From Heliocybe sulcata (lineage: Eukaryota > Basidiomycota > Agaricomycetes > Gloeophyllales > Gloeophyllaceae): a stretch of 64,000 nt of DNA. Every line of letters starts with the position of its first letter. The first letter of the stretch is position 1. The notes under the pieces were generated by a model. That model was not told the origin of the DNA. It worked only from the letters and a program-made list of their open reading frames with translations, and ran no database searches. Below, piece by piece: positions 11,171 to 22,157 of this stretch. Made by a program: the position numbers and the translations under genes. The DNA lies in assembly GCA_004369045.1 (NCBI GenBank), contig ML213517.1, positions 626,757-690,756 of the forward strand, written 5' to 3'.

Positions 11171-13321
11171 CCTCTAATATGTGCCGAAACGCGCGGACCC
11201 TAGATTAAGATCTGTTACCGTCTAAACCGCTGTTTCGAGGAAGCGCGCGGCGAGAAGTTCATCGTACGGGCAATATAGGGACCCACTGCGCGAGATCGCC
11301 ACGGCTGAAGTGGACTGCTTGGGTCATCCGCCCACGGCTGCCCCGAGCCATCGTCCGAGGCTTCCATTGCAGTTAGGAAGCATCAGCACCGTTTGCCAGA
11401 AACACTCTTATGACTGTTCGTCCGACGAAGCGTTTACGTACATGTTCGGTCCGTGATCTATACTGCGTACGTTAGAAGCGCGTGTGATACGTACCGTGTA
11501 AGTATATTAACCAATGAGAGTGCTTAGCTTGTTCCAGAGGAATAAGTGGTCTTGACAAAGTCTAAACGAAGTGATGTGTGCATTGCATGAATTGCATGCA
11601 CCTAGTGGGCGAGCGAACGTGAGGTGGAAGCAAGTTCGACCGTGAGACTTACTTTAGAAGTTACTGGTTAGCCACGCCACCATCGAGGCAAATATCGCGA
11701 CCTGCACGAGGCCATAGCGCTTATAAGACTTGCAGTACGGAGCCTGTAGGACCGCGACTCGGACTGGTGATAATACAACTATAGGCCACTGAATCCTAGA
11801 GACTGTCGGAAGGCAACAGCAACGCCGGTACTGTAGCCGTTAGGCAACCGCATTAGCCTTGGATTGCTCCGAGGCGGGAGCAGTCGGATTGTTTTCCCAT
11901 CCTTGTAAACCCCTGAGAAACATGTACGACCGCAACAATCCTCGCGGTGACCCGCCACGTCCGATTATTAAAGGGACGCTCTCAGTATGAAAAGAGTACC
12001 TCCGGTCGACAGGGGCGTGGAAGCGCAGCAGGAACCATCATGCATCAGCACAGTATGTTGCCTCCATGCGTATCAGATAATGGAACGCTTGATATGTCTT
12101 AAACTGCGACATACCTTGACCTATCACTCTCCTGGAAGACCATGGGTGCTTTGTCTTGTCAGCCAGTGAGCATTGTAACCACAGAAAATGAGCGGTTGAC
12201 ACGGTGGAAGCGGATTCTCAGAACTGGATCATATACGCGTACCTTGAGTTGGAGAAAGGGAAGGGCATCTGCGACTTGCAAAGTTTAGTATACCCGTCTT
12301 CACGATCACTTAGAGAATGATGAGCCAGAACATACGCATCAGTGCTTCCTGCTAGCACCTCATTCATGCCAGATCATCGCAAAGAGTTCTATTGTCTTGC
12401 TGCGGCCCTATGTCCACCGTGGTTGATGAGTCCCGCAACAACCCGTGGCGCTAATGAAAGCTGGTTTATTAGAATAAATAAGGATCCCCGGGTAACGGTC
12501 CACCCGGAAAGCTCTGCATTCAACGCAGGTGGAGAGTAGAGGTCATTTCGATGACAGTTCCATGCATGGCCAGCAATGTAGGAGGCGGCAAGATAGATTC
12601 TGGAATATCTAGCGATGGCATCTTCGGGGTGCAACCCGACCTTAGATGGGCGACTGACGTCGCAGAGACCGTCCATCGTGGCATTGAAGGTGCTGCTATG
12701 ACATTTCATCCGAGTCGTCAGGAAAGCAGGGTAAGGCAACCAACAGATGGTCATCCATGATGAACAAGCCCCAACGACGAGGCGAGGCGCGTTAAGACTC
12801 TAGAATTTGCCCGTCGTTCATCCGAAGTCCCCATGGTTTCGGGAACCCACTGACACAGTGTATTCCTCCTGAACACTCCGGCGTGTGCGTCCAGGGATGA
12901 GAACGAGTTAATATCAGTAATAATGGCTCATTCCAAGCAAGGGCATGGTGACCGCAACAAGGAAAACCCGGGCGCTCTGTAAGCAGGGCAGTACCCCGCA
13001 GCAGCAAGGTGCCCAGCACCCCTCCTTCACGCGTAAGTTAGACTATCAAGCTGTGCGCTCAAAGGCAACTGAGGAGGACGACTTAGCTCCGCACAGCATA
13101 GTCGAGACCCACTGCTGAATCTCGCCGAAACGTTATCAGCCCGTCTCCGTGCGCGTGCTCTGAATAGTACGCCGTTCGCGCTATTCTTGCGATGATATGG
13201 AGCTATGGATACATCCCGAGGAGCGAATACAAGATCTACAGCTCCGGCTTGAAAACGCATGTTCAAAGGCGTGGCTAATAAACTCTCACCGCGTATACTA
13301 AGCATCCAGCAGGTCCCAACC
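11171..13321. other. 2.1 kb without a supportable gene
   Basis: Only short, mutually overlapping open frames are present. No domain, tRNA or clear repeat was recognised. The stretch from 11200 to 12000 is dense in stops on both strands. Confidence 0.45.
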
Positions 13322-14539
13322 CTAGTCAACGTCCTGGCTAAGCGACCCACTCGCCGGTTCTTCTTCCGACTTCACGAGCTCTATAGCGACACACCAGAAC
13401 ATCCTGCCCCAAGGCACGTCGTTTTTGCCGTCGGGGTCACCAGGCTTCCTGCGCTTGCAGCAGACGAACCGCACTTGCTGGCCGTCCCAGTAGCGCATCA
13501 GGTCGATGCTGATGCCGCCCGGGAGCTTCAGGGCTAGTGAGGGACTGAAGTCGAGATAGCCATAGCAGAAGTCCGTGGTGATGATGTCCTATTTCGATGC
13601 TGTCAGCCAGGTCAGTCCCGACTAATCCTATAGTGGGCTACCTCGGGACCGAACACAATCTCCTTCCTGCGATCGGCCTGCGCGAAGTAGGCTCGGCGCT
13701 CGTTGGCGTCCGCAAAGGAGAGCTTTGTCTCCTCCCTGTCCCCCTTCTTCGACCTCTTGGAAGCCTTGGATGCCGTAGACTTGACAGAGGCCAATGAGGA
13801 TGTGGACGTCGCAGCTTCCTTGGAAGAGTACGGTCCTCTGGCCCCAGACATAGCCAGTTGCAGGTGAGACGTATCATCCGCAATCGGACTGCTGGGAGGG
13901 AAGGGCGGCGGAGACTCGCGCGTGTGAACCAGATAAGGCATGGTTGAGATCAAAGGCGACAATGCCCATGGTTGGGTCTGAGATGTTAGATCATGTTCCA
14001 GAGTGGGATCGACGTATCTGGTGAACGAATCAGCTGAGATTGGTAAGAGAGAACCCAAGTCCATCCTGTCCAGATAGATCTACCGAAGCCGATACGCAAA
14101 CTTCGAAGCGGCTCGCTGTCGGACGATCAAGCTGGCAGGGACGGCATAATAAGAACAAGGTTTACTTCATGAGCTTGAGAGCGGCCCCAGATCCCCAAGG
14201 TAAGTTCAACGGATGGTCGAAAGTGTTCCCAAACAGAATATCGTCCGCAGACTGGGGTTCAATGAACCTTCCTGCCGTGCGTATCAGCACAGACCGAGGA
14301 TGCAGCGACCTTCACGCACCTTGGACCTGGATACTCCATGAAACGCTCTTCCGCTCTGGCTTGTGGAAGTACTCGTGCTCCAGCACTTTGCCCTCCGCGT
14401 CCGTGAAGTCCTTAATATACGCTAGGATTTTTCCTTCGAACGCCTCCGATACAATCTCTAGAGGTTTGTCGGAATTGACCTCTATGGGCTCCAGCTCGGA
14501 CAAAGTCGGTCCAGCCAAAAATCGAAGGCGAGGAGACAT
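13322..14539 (-). CDS. DUF1769-family protein
   Basis: This is a conserved fungal protein of unknown function. I read four exons: 14320-14539, 14166-14271, 13642-14017 and 13322-13588, giving 322 residues. All joins are in frame: QVQG|RF, LMK|YVDPT and GPE|DIITT. Family landmarks run in order: PRLRFLAGPTLSELEPIEV near the start; YIKDFTDAEGK; WSIQVQGRF; ADDILFGNTFD; LPWGSGAALKLMKY; DPTLEHDL; PWALSPLISTMPYL; DIITTDFCYGYLDF; PGGISIDLMRYWDGQQVRFV; and VPWGRMFWCVAIEL. Between the two conserved halves lies a Ser/Ala/Lys-rich linker (residues about 155-190, with KASKRSKKGDREE), which could be disordered or a nuclear targeting signal. I chose the Met at 14539 because it starts directly at the conserved MSPRLR; an upstream in-frame Met lies at 14575. 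No membrane segment is seen. Confidence 0.85.
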
Positions 14540-14919
14540 GGTGGTAGAGTGCAAAGCAGACAATTCAATATCCACCGCGACGAGCCCTCAGGACTCAGAA
14601 TCAGACTGCTACGTTTCAAGCAGCCAATGCACCTTGTAGCTGCCCGATGGATACCTGCTCGACACAAGTCTGTGCTTGAGAATGGTAATGACGAGTGGTA
14701 ATGGCGAGAGTGAGGGCCCTAGTGGGACTCGAGACTACGAGCGCCACCATGATATCATGTGCTATGCGAGCACGCCGTCAGTTCGTGACAATTGCACTCA
14801 GTCGTGCCAACAAACCTCCTCCCTATTCTGTCCACGAAAGGCTCCTGCGAATCGCTCCTCTTCGGAGGACAAAACCTGGCAAAATCTTGAAGTGTGGGCC
14901 GAACAAAGTCCTGAGCTAC

Positions 14920-14923
14920 AAAA
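14920..14923 (-). terminator. RNA polymerase III terminator of tRNA-Ser
   Basis: Four T residues on the minus strand begin 7 bases after the tRNA 3' end. A T4 run close to the gene is the usual Pol III stop signal. Confidence 0.6.
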
Positions 14924-14929
14924 CGTTAT

Positions 14930-15011
14930 CGACGGCGACAGGATTCGAACCTGTGCCCGCAGAGCGGAAGAGATTTCTAATCTCTCGCCTTAACCACTCG
15001 GCCACGCCGTC
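14930..15011 (-). tRNA. tRNA-Ser (anticodon AGA)
   Basis: The 82-nt gene folds as a class II tRNA. The acceptor stem is GACGGCG paired with CGCCGTC, and G is the discriminator base. The D-arm region reads GGCCGAGTGGTTAAGGC (A box). The anticodon stem AGAGA/TCTCT encloses the loop TTAGAAA, giving anticodon AGA. A long variable arm (CCGCTCTGCGG) is typical of serine tRNA. The T arm is ACAGG-TTCGAAT-CCTGT (B box). No intron is present. It reads UCU codons, with wobble after inosine formation at A34. Confidence 0.96.
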
Positions 15012-16323
15012 CTGAAGTTGATGATCTGTGAGATTTATATAGTGTTAACGCAAGCTCATTTTTACTGTGGCTTCCCTAAGCGCGTTCTCTGCTCCCGGCT
15101 TCCATCTCGGCTGCCTCCATCTCCTGGAGTCCTGCATCTCAATGTGCTGCGGAAAGCCTGCGGTTTATTACGGAGGCATTAAACATGGAATATCATATAG
15201 CGAAGCCAAAAGTTTTGGCTATATGTCACTGGGCTTATGGTGGATTGTTCAAAGACGAGAATTGGGATGGGATGGAGGAGGTCAGTATGTAAGAGGAATG
15301 AATTGGCCTTTCGGGCCTCGGGGCCCAAACGTGACTGGTGAGTCGCCGTCACCGTTTCAAATGCGCGAACTTACCGTTGTTCTCGACAACAGCATATGCG
15401 CTGTGCCAGGTCAAAATGAAGACTAGTTGGCACCATTGAATCCGTACGTTGGAAGAATGGTCTTCGAAACCAGGGGTCCTCTCTCAAAGAATAGATAATT
15501 CGTTTGACGGTCACCGTGCTTATGTGAATGCTAGGCGGAAGTTGCAGGAAGTATCCAGAGCTGCAATCCTGGAGTTCGCGTGGTCTATCTGGCATCCTAA
15601 TGTCGTCGAGGGAAGGTCTTTGCGTGGAAGGTAGGCAGCGCTTCAAAGCTCAGGAGCATGGCAGTATGACGACGACAGGGCACCTTGGTATTAATCGTCC
15701 TGTTGGAGTCACAATCAGCGTTAGCTACGAGAACTGCCATGACAAGCCATCTCCCTTGACACAGTCTCCATGCACTCAGACTTAGTCTGAGATCCGTGGA
15801 GGCTACGTCAAGGGAGACGCGCAGAGCACTGAACACTGCCGATTTGGGTCTCTGTTTGCGCAGAATCAACCAAGCCTTGATTCGCCATCGACCCTAGGAA
15901 CGGTCAGTCCACTTAGCGTATGTGGATGCGCTAAACCTAGCTCCATGCTAGGTCGCAACCGGACAAAGCTGAAACGTCCATCGAAGGTACAAGAAGTTCG
16001 CTCAGACGCAATGTGGATGGGCCAGACGAAGATGAGCCACCTGGACTTCAGTGCCGTTGGAAGGGTGATTGCATCAGCCTTGGTTAGTTCTGGAACCCCT
16101 ACTTGCTCACCTCACACTATCGCTGACAGCGCCCTCAGACCTTGACAGTGTTCCCCCTGAGATACGATAACGTGGAGTCCTAGTGCATGAAGGTGTCCGA
16201 GGATACAGATTCTCCCATGCCAGCTCGCAGGACTGTTGCCACCACCCTCATTCCGCAGTACGCAGTACGTCGCTGCATTCTTCATTGACTTCAGTCAGAC
16301 ATACACAAAGAAGACACACGTGC
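15012..16323. other. 1.3 kb without a supportable gene
   Basis: Open frames between 15067 and 16145 overlap on both strands and match nothing I recognise. The 3' part should carry the P450 promoter. Confidence 0.45.
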
Positions 16324-16332
16324 TATTTAAAT
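16324..16332 (+). promoter_or_regulatory. TATA-like box of the P450 gene
   Basis: TATTTAAAT lies 111 bp before the P450 ATG at 16435. It is an AT-rich core-promoter-like motif at a spacing close to those of the two terpene synthase genes. Confidence 0.4.
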
Positions 16333-16434
16333 CCCGAAGAGCGAGATAGAAGCCAGATAAGTGGTATTGATATCTCGCTTCTCTGACCACGGCTGCTCAG
16401 GCTCTCACTCCTGCGACCGCGATAGCTGCTTGTA

Positions 16435-18558
16435 ATGCTGACCTGGAAGGCGACCGATATACTTGTTGTGTTTCTGATAGTCCTTTCAGGTGCTGTCGCA
16501 GCACGTTATAGGTGGTCCTCAAGACGGAACCGAGGGAGACCGTATCCGCCTGGCCCACCTGCTTATCCGGTGGTAGGCAACATCGTCAAGATCCCGCCAA
16601 AGGGGCCCTGGTTGAAGTTCGCAGAGTATAAGAAGCGATACGGTGAGGTGCCTCTAATCATACTATCGTCCGAGTCTTGACGTTTCCTTTCTGGACTAAG
16701 GCGATCTTGTGTATTTCCAAGGATTGGGCAACTCGATACTAGTCCTCAATTCCGCAAAGGTTATCAATGACTTATTGGACAAGAGAGCCGACGTATACTC
16801 GCACCGTCCGGAACTCGTAGTCGCAGGTGAACTCATGAGGCTCGATCAGGTTTAGCGCGATTTACCCTATGTCCTGCAGAATGCTTACACAATCTCCAGG
16901 GAGTAGGTTCCCTCCCATATGGACGAGAGTGGCGCACACAGCGCAAGCTATGTGCCGTTGCATTGAGTGCTACTGCTGTAAAGCAGTATTATGGCGTGCA
17001 GGAGGATGCGGCCGCACTGCTAGCCAAGGCTTTAGTAACGTCCCCCGAGAGCTTCACAGGGCATGTCAGGCTGTACGTCGTCACCTATGCACTTCGAGAC
17101 CTACGGATCTTCTCTAAGGCAGGAGATCGTCCATATAGAGCAGCAGCTCGCATTGTTCTCACTGTCACGTACGGGATACCGGTCAAAAGTTTCGATGACG
17201 AGGTGTGTGGCCTATTCAATATCTGATATGATTGTTTGGTTACCTTCATTGGCAGTTGGTGAAGCTCGCCGAAGACACTATGGACGTCGTCACTGAAGCC
17301 CTCGTACCTGGCACGTTCCTCGTCGATTTCTTACCGTTTCGTAAGGTTCTCCGCATAGAGATCCCAATTCCCAATTTATTGTGACTTTCAGTGAAAATTC
17401 TGCCGTCATGGATGCCGTTTCATCAGTACGGAAGGCGAGGGAAAGCCCTACTCGACGAGCTCATGAATTCACCCTTTGAGCGGGTCAAACGAAATATGGT
17501 GAATCATCGTTGTGGATCATGCCTCACTGCGAAGTCATCAGCATGATCTAGGACTTGGGGGAAGCTCCACCTTCCTTGACGCAGCACCTGCTGGGCACCA
17601 AATTCGAGGGGATGTCCAATATCGAACATTCCATGAAATGGGCCACGGGGACTATGTACGGGGGTGAGAGCGAATTATGCAAGACATCCTGTGTCCGTGA
17701 ACTAATGATCATGCCGATTCTCGTAGCGGGTGGAGAGACGACATATGCAGTCGTTATGATATTCATTTTGGCAATGGCACTATATCCGGAGAAGCAGTGG
17801 AAAGCTCAGGAGGAGATTGATGCACTGTTGGGTGGCAATAGACTCCCTATTGTGGCGGACCGCGACCACTTGCCATACGTGTCTGCCCTGATAAAGGAGA
17901 CGATGAGGTGGTACCCGGTAGTGCCCTTGAGTCCGCAAGACCGCTTGGTTCCGTTTGACACGAATTGACTGCAGGTTATCTAGGTCTCCCTCGCATGACG
18001 GCCGAGGACGACGTATATGAAGGGTACTTCGTACCTAAAGGAACTATAGTAATGCCGAATGTCTGGTACGTGCTTGCATCATGAGTCCCTATGGTCGTGT
18101 AATATTTTCGTTCCTTAGGTCGGTGGCGTTTGAAAACAACGCCAAGTATCCTCCCGAGCAGTTCATTCCAGAACGCTTCCTGGACGAGCAAGTGTCTACG
18201 CCTGATCCCGCTTCTTGGTTATTCGGCTTTGGGCGTCGGTACGGCTCATATTGATACACCTTGATGCCGCTCATCTTTGCCCAGGATCTGTCCTGGGATA
18301 TTCCTGGCCGAGAACTCCGTCTTCGTTCTGATTGCCACTATCTTAACAGCCTTTGATATCAGCCCGCCACCTGACGGAGAGCTCAAGCCTGAATTCATTC
18401 TGAATCTCATCAGGTAAGCCCAGATTATGCATCCTGTGCGCGGTTACTCGTCTGATTGATATTCTAGCTATCCGAAGCCATATGATTGCCAAATTTTGCC
18501 TCGCTCGGATGCGGCAGTGAGACTAGTGGAGGCTCGGGCCTTACAATGCAACTTGTGA
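16435..18558 (+). CDS. Cytochrome P450 monooxygenase
   Basis: This is a haem-thiolate monooxygenase anchored in the ER by its N-terminus, working with a P450 reductase. Residues about 8-26 form a hydrophobic anchor ([17 protein letters not shown]), followed by the proline hinge [16 protein letters not shown] read about ten exons (first 16435-16642, second from 16701). Key motifs are complete. The I-helix oxygen-binding motif is AGGETT, formed across a splice join near 17725. The K-helix ExxR is ETMR (about 17900). The PERF motif is FIPERFL, and the haem-binding loop is FGFGRR|ICPG, joined across the intron at about 18239-18283. Every join I tried stays in frame, including CT|A GCA before [10 protein letters not shown], so the gene appears intact. 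The C-terminus is ALQCNL. The family looks like the fungal O-methylsterigmatocystin-oxidoreductase-like P450s common in agaricomycetes. Its place 5.4 kb from synthase 2 makes it a candidate for oxidising the terpene product, but that is inference. Confidence 0.88.
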
Positions 18559-18735
18559 GAATGGTAGTGTATGAACCCCTTGGGCTGCCAATGTGCGCGC
18601 ACACAGGACCATTTGATTCCATATCTTTCCGACAGTGTCTCCACTTCACGGTTCTTTCCACAGTGTAACAACAGTATTATTCAGGAGCAGTCCCCGTAGT
18701 ATATAAAGTACTTGCAATGATCCCTAGTCCAACAA

Positions 18736-20866
18736 TCAGGCCCGTCTGACGACACTGACGTGCACATCCCCCTCAGATTTACTTTTACGTCCGGCTGTCG
18801 CATCGAAGTGGCCGTCGCCGACCTTCTCCTGCTCTATAAGATGCAAGTCGGGGCCCTCGAACGATCTCCTGCCTTGCACGAGCCAGAAGCCGGCTGCGAT
18901 GAGCAGGATGAAGACGAGGATGCATGATGTGTAGTTCATGTTCTATGAGGAGTGGTAGTTAGACACGGTGCGAGGAGCGAGAGGAAGGGGAGCGGACGTA
19001 CAGAAGGGGTCACCGGGCTGACGGTCGGAATTAACATGGTCGCGCTGATAAACGTGAGGTATACCGATGCAGCGATGTTCGCAGGCCATCCCCAGCGGCC
19101 GAGCCTAGCATAGAGCGTGGTCAGACCTCAATCGAGCAAGATCAAGGCAATGGCTTACTTGAATGGCCTCGACTCATCCAACTTCCTTCCCTTAGCCATG
19201 AGCGCGGCGATGGGGAGCAGATACGCCAAGTCGAACCCAATCGTGGCGAGAGAAATGATGGTATAGAACAGCGTCGAGGAGCCGATATACAGGACCAGCA
19301 TGACAACCTCGATGAACGCCGAAACGATGAGCGCGTTCGTCGGCACCAAGCGCTGCTCGTTCACCCGCTTAAAGAAGCTCGGGAATGGGAACGCGCCGTC
19401 CCTCGCGAACGCGTACACGGTCCTTGACGTTGCCATGAGCATCGAGTTTAGCGCGAGCAGCGCGCACGTTGTAGGGAGGAGCGCGAGGAACACGCCCGCC
19501 GGTTTGTTGTTCGTGCTCAAGTAGGCGAGGGCGAGGAAGGGCGAGCCGATCTCGGACGCGAGAATCTCGTCGATGCGGGTGAGGCAGAAGAGGAGGGGGA
19601 TGATAACGACCAACCCCGAGAAGGCACCGGTGACAACGGTCACGATGAGAGCTTTGGGGACATTCTTGGCTGGCTCTGTCATTTCTTCCGACATCTGTGG
19701 CATATTAGGATCTGTGGGAGTATAGGGCAGGAGGGTCGGGACGTACATGCGTGACGGAGTCGTATCCGATCATGGTGTACGCGCTTTGGAGAAGACCGAG
19801 GATGAAGACGAGGGCATGTGATGACCATCCGGTGTTGTTAATGTCTGAATCAAGTCATGTTTGGGTTCTAACTCGTCAGGTGCACAGGAAGTAAATGTCT
19901 CACAGGCTGTGAATGCGAAGTCGGCGGTCTGTTTTGGGTGGACTGTCGCCAGCAGGGTGATAATGATGGCTAGAACACCAAGAATATTGTAGGCAACTAA
20001 TACATCGGACAGCGATGTCAGCAGGTTGCAGTCATCAACGTAGTGATTGTGACGTACGTAGGATAGTGTTAATCTTAGCGAGATGCTGGTTGGCAAAGAT
20101 GTTCGCCAGTACAGATATGGCGAGGAAGAAGAAGCAGATGAGGACGAGGTGCCAAGGCTGCGAAACGTAGTCTGGATGGTATAGCGATGCAGCGGCGGTG
20201 AATGTGAAGGCGGCTTGGAAGACTGCAGACGCTCCGAACGCCCACTGCCCAGCTGAATACGGACAGTCAATTCTGTGCTTGCAAACGAGAATGGTGGGCC
20301 GTACCAAGGTTCAGCCATCCCGTAACGTAGGACAACTCTCTCCTCCATCGCGGAGACGCCACGCGGAAGATCCAATAGGACGGACCGCCCGCTGAAGGGA
20401 AGGCAGAGCATAACTCTCCTAGGGACAGGGCGACGAAGATAGTAAAGGTGCAGACGATTATCCCTGAGTAATATCCGTCATAGGGATGGCCGTTGAGTCA
20501 TCAAACGGTATATACGTACATCCCCAGAAGAGTGCTTGTGGTCCTCCACTGTTGAGAGGTGCAACCAGGGTAAGATAGATGGCTGAAGGTGGTCTATGTT
20601 GATGATCATTAATGACCTTTGCAGTTGCAGTCTTGTACCACCCGAGACCTACGTCAAAGTCATATACCTACGATAGCGAGGTCAATACACGCAGGATAGT
20701 CACGAAGAAGCTGCATTACGCACCCCATCGCAGTCAAGGCAAGCAAGGAGAAATGTCTCCTGAACTCCTGCTTGTACCCCAAGCGCTCCGTCTCATCGGG
20801 CTCCTGACCAGGATACATCGAATCAAATATGTTCTTCTCGTTCGTAGATGAGGAGGCGTCGGTCAT
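18736..20866 (-). CDS. APC-superfamily amino acid/GABA permease
   Basis: This is a polytopic plasma or vacuolar membrane transporter of the amino acid-polyamine-choline superfamily, closest in style to fungal GABA/choline permeases (Uga4/Hnm1 type). The gene has many exons. The N-terminus (MTDASSSTNEKNIF...) is followed by ETERLGYKQEFRRHFSLLAL, the conserved start of this group. Next come AGGPSYWIFRVASPRW and SYVTGWLNLG (about 20280-20400), typical of TM3-TM4. The large exon at 19155-19748 carries MSEEMTEPAKNVPKAL, a hallmark loop, and ALNSMLMATSRTVYAFARDG with FKRVN, then several TM segments. The exon LGRWGWPANIAASVYLTF and a last exon with TM NYTSCILVFILLIAAGFWL complete it, ending in a charged cytosolic tail. 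The Met at 20866 or 20875 may be the start. Substrate specificity cannot be read from the sequence. Confidence 0.85.
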
Positions 20867-21183
20867 GTCGCACACCTAGGGTATCAGGAAAGATTGGAGA
20901 AGGTCGAGAGGACTCTGTGGCAATGGAGCCATCTCTTATACTTAGTTACATAGCTCGCGTGCACTACGATAGGCAGAACCGAAGGAAGCTGCAAGCGAAC
21001 GGAGCGGATTTTGCCCTCGGCTAGATAACGTTAATCCCGCACCCGGGATGCAGTGCAACCTCCGAGGCAAGGCACAATAGAACGTGCCTGCTACAGGGTA
21101 CCAACGGCTTTCTGATCGGCATTTTGGAATATGGACCACCAATTAATGCAACTTGCGCCGTCGTTTCATATTTGGCACAAGCT

Positions 21184-21625
21184 GGATACGGATTATATCT
21201 GTGGTAAAACCCGTAGCAGATGTCACTCTGATCCTCAGATGCTTCCAGCGGCCGATGGACTCCTAGTCAATCCTTAGCACGATTAGGGTTATAACAAGCA
21301 GAGAAATGATTATCGCATAAGGGCAAATCTTGAAGCTTGCGATACTGCGTTTTTTGCCTTGTCTTGCCAGGGCTCTTTTCTAGTGGATTTCAGCAAAACA
21401 TACATACGACGTCGACCTCCTGATTCTGAACTAGTCTTCGAAAGAGAGTGTATCTTCTACAGGGATCCCCAGTGGTTTTTTGGTTTAGCAGGTACCGTCG
21501 GCACCAGATGGAATAGCGGGATGCAGTACTTCAAGTTGCGCCTTTTGGCATGGCACAAGGCTCCCCGCTCGTGGTCGTTTAGGATACGGATCTGTGGTAA
21601 TTCCTGTAACAGATACGCTCTAATG
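21184..21625. repeat. Two diverged copies of a short element with internal inverted repeat
   Basis: Copy 1 (about 21184-21230) and copy 2 (about 21582-21625) share GGATACGGAT, then ATCTGTGGTAA, then CC(C/T)GTA(G/A)CAGAT and CTCT. In copy 2 the ends ATCTGT and ACAGAT form an inverted repeat, so the core is palindromic. Copy 1 has a small extra insertion and a few changes. It could be a decayed MITE-like element or a duplicated regulatory site. Confidence 0.45.
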
Positions 21626-21646
21626 CATATTTCTAATGCATATTTC
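21621..21646. repeat. 13-bp tandem duplication
   Basis: The unit TAATGCATATTTC occurs twice in direct succession, exactly repeated. It lies just after copy 2 of the neighbouring element. Confidence 0.8.
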
Positions 21647-22157
21647 AGGCTGAACACACAGAAGCAGATGCCCGATCGATCGATTCCATCTCGTTTACTC
21701 TCTCATGGGGCGTCCCTGTTTACAATTTGGACTGTACAGTGAAGTGCTCAGCCGCCCACGGTCGGAAGGTTAGAAGACATAGATTGGATGAGCATGGATC
21801 CTACATAAGTACGCAACTTGAACAACAGCAGACTGAAAACACTGGTATGGAGAACGAAACAAAGGTGCATAAATAAACACTAGAACAGGCCGGTAGGATA
21901 TCAATTACGAAGGGTAAGGTGAGCAGCGAAGCGACGCAAGGCTCATAAGATTCCGTGCCAAGAAGGTGGTGACGAAGAAAGCAGAGTACGCGCAATGTCC
22001 AAGTCCGATCAAACAAGCAACCCACGAAACGACAGGAAAAGGAGAGGATGCAACTTCAAGTCGCGAAAATGTTCACGGTAAACGTACACCAGGCTGGATC
22101 TGATACGGAAAAATATGAATGCATCATGCATAGCCTACCTCAGTCCCGCCTTCATGG

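Larger units (their letters stand above)
20876..22157. other. 1.3 kb intergenic region with short repeats
   Basis: No gene is supported. The region contains two diverged copies of a 40-50 bp element and a 13-bp tandem duplication, listed separately. Confidence 0.5.
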
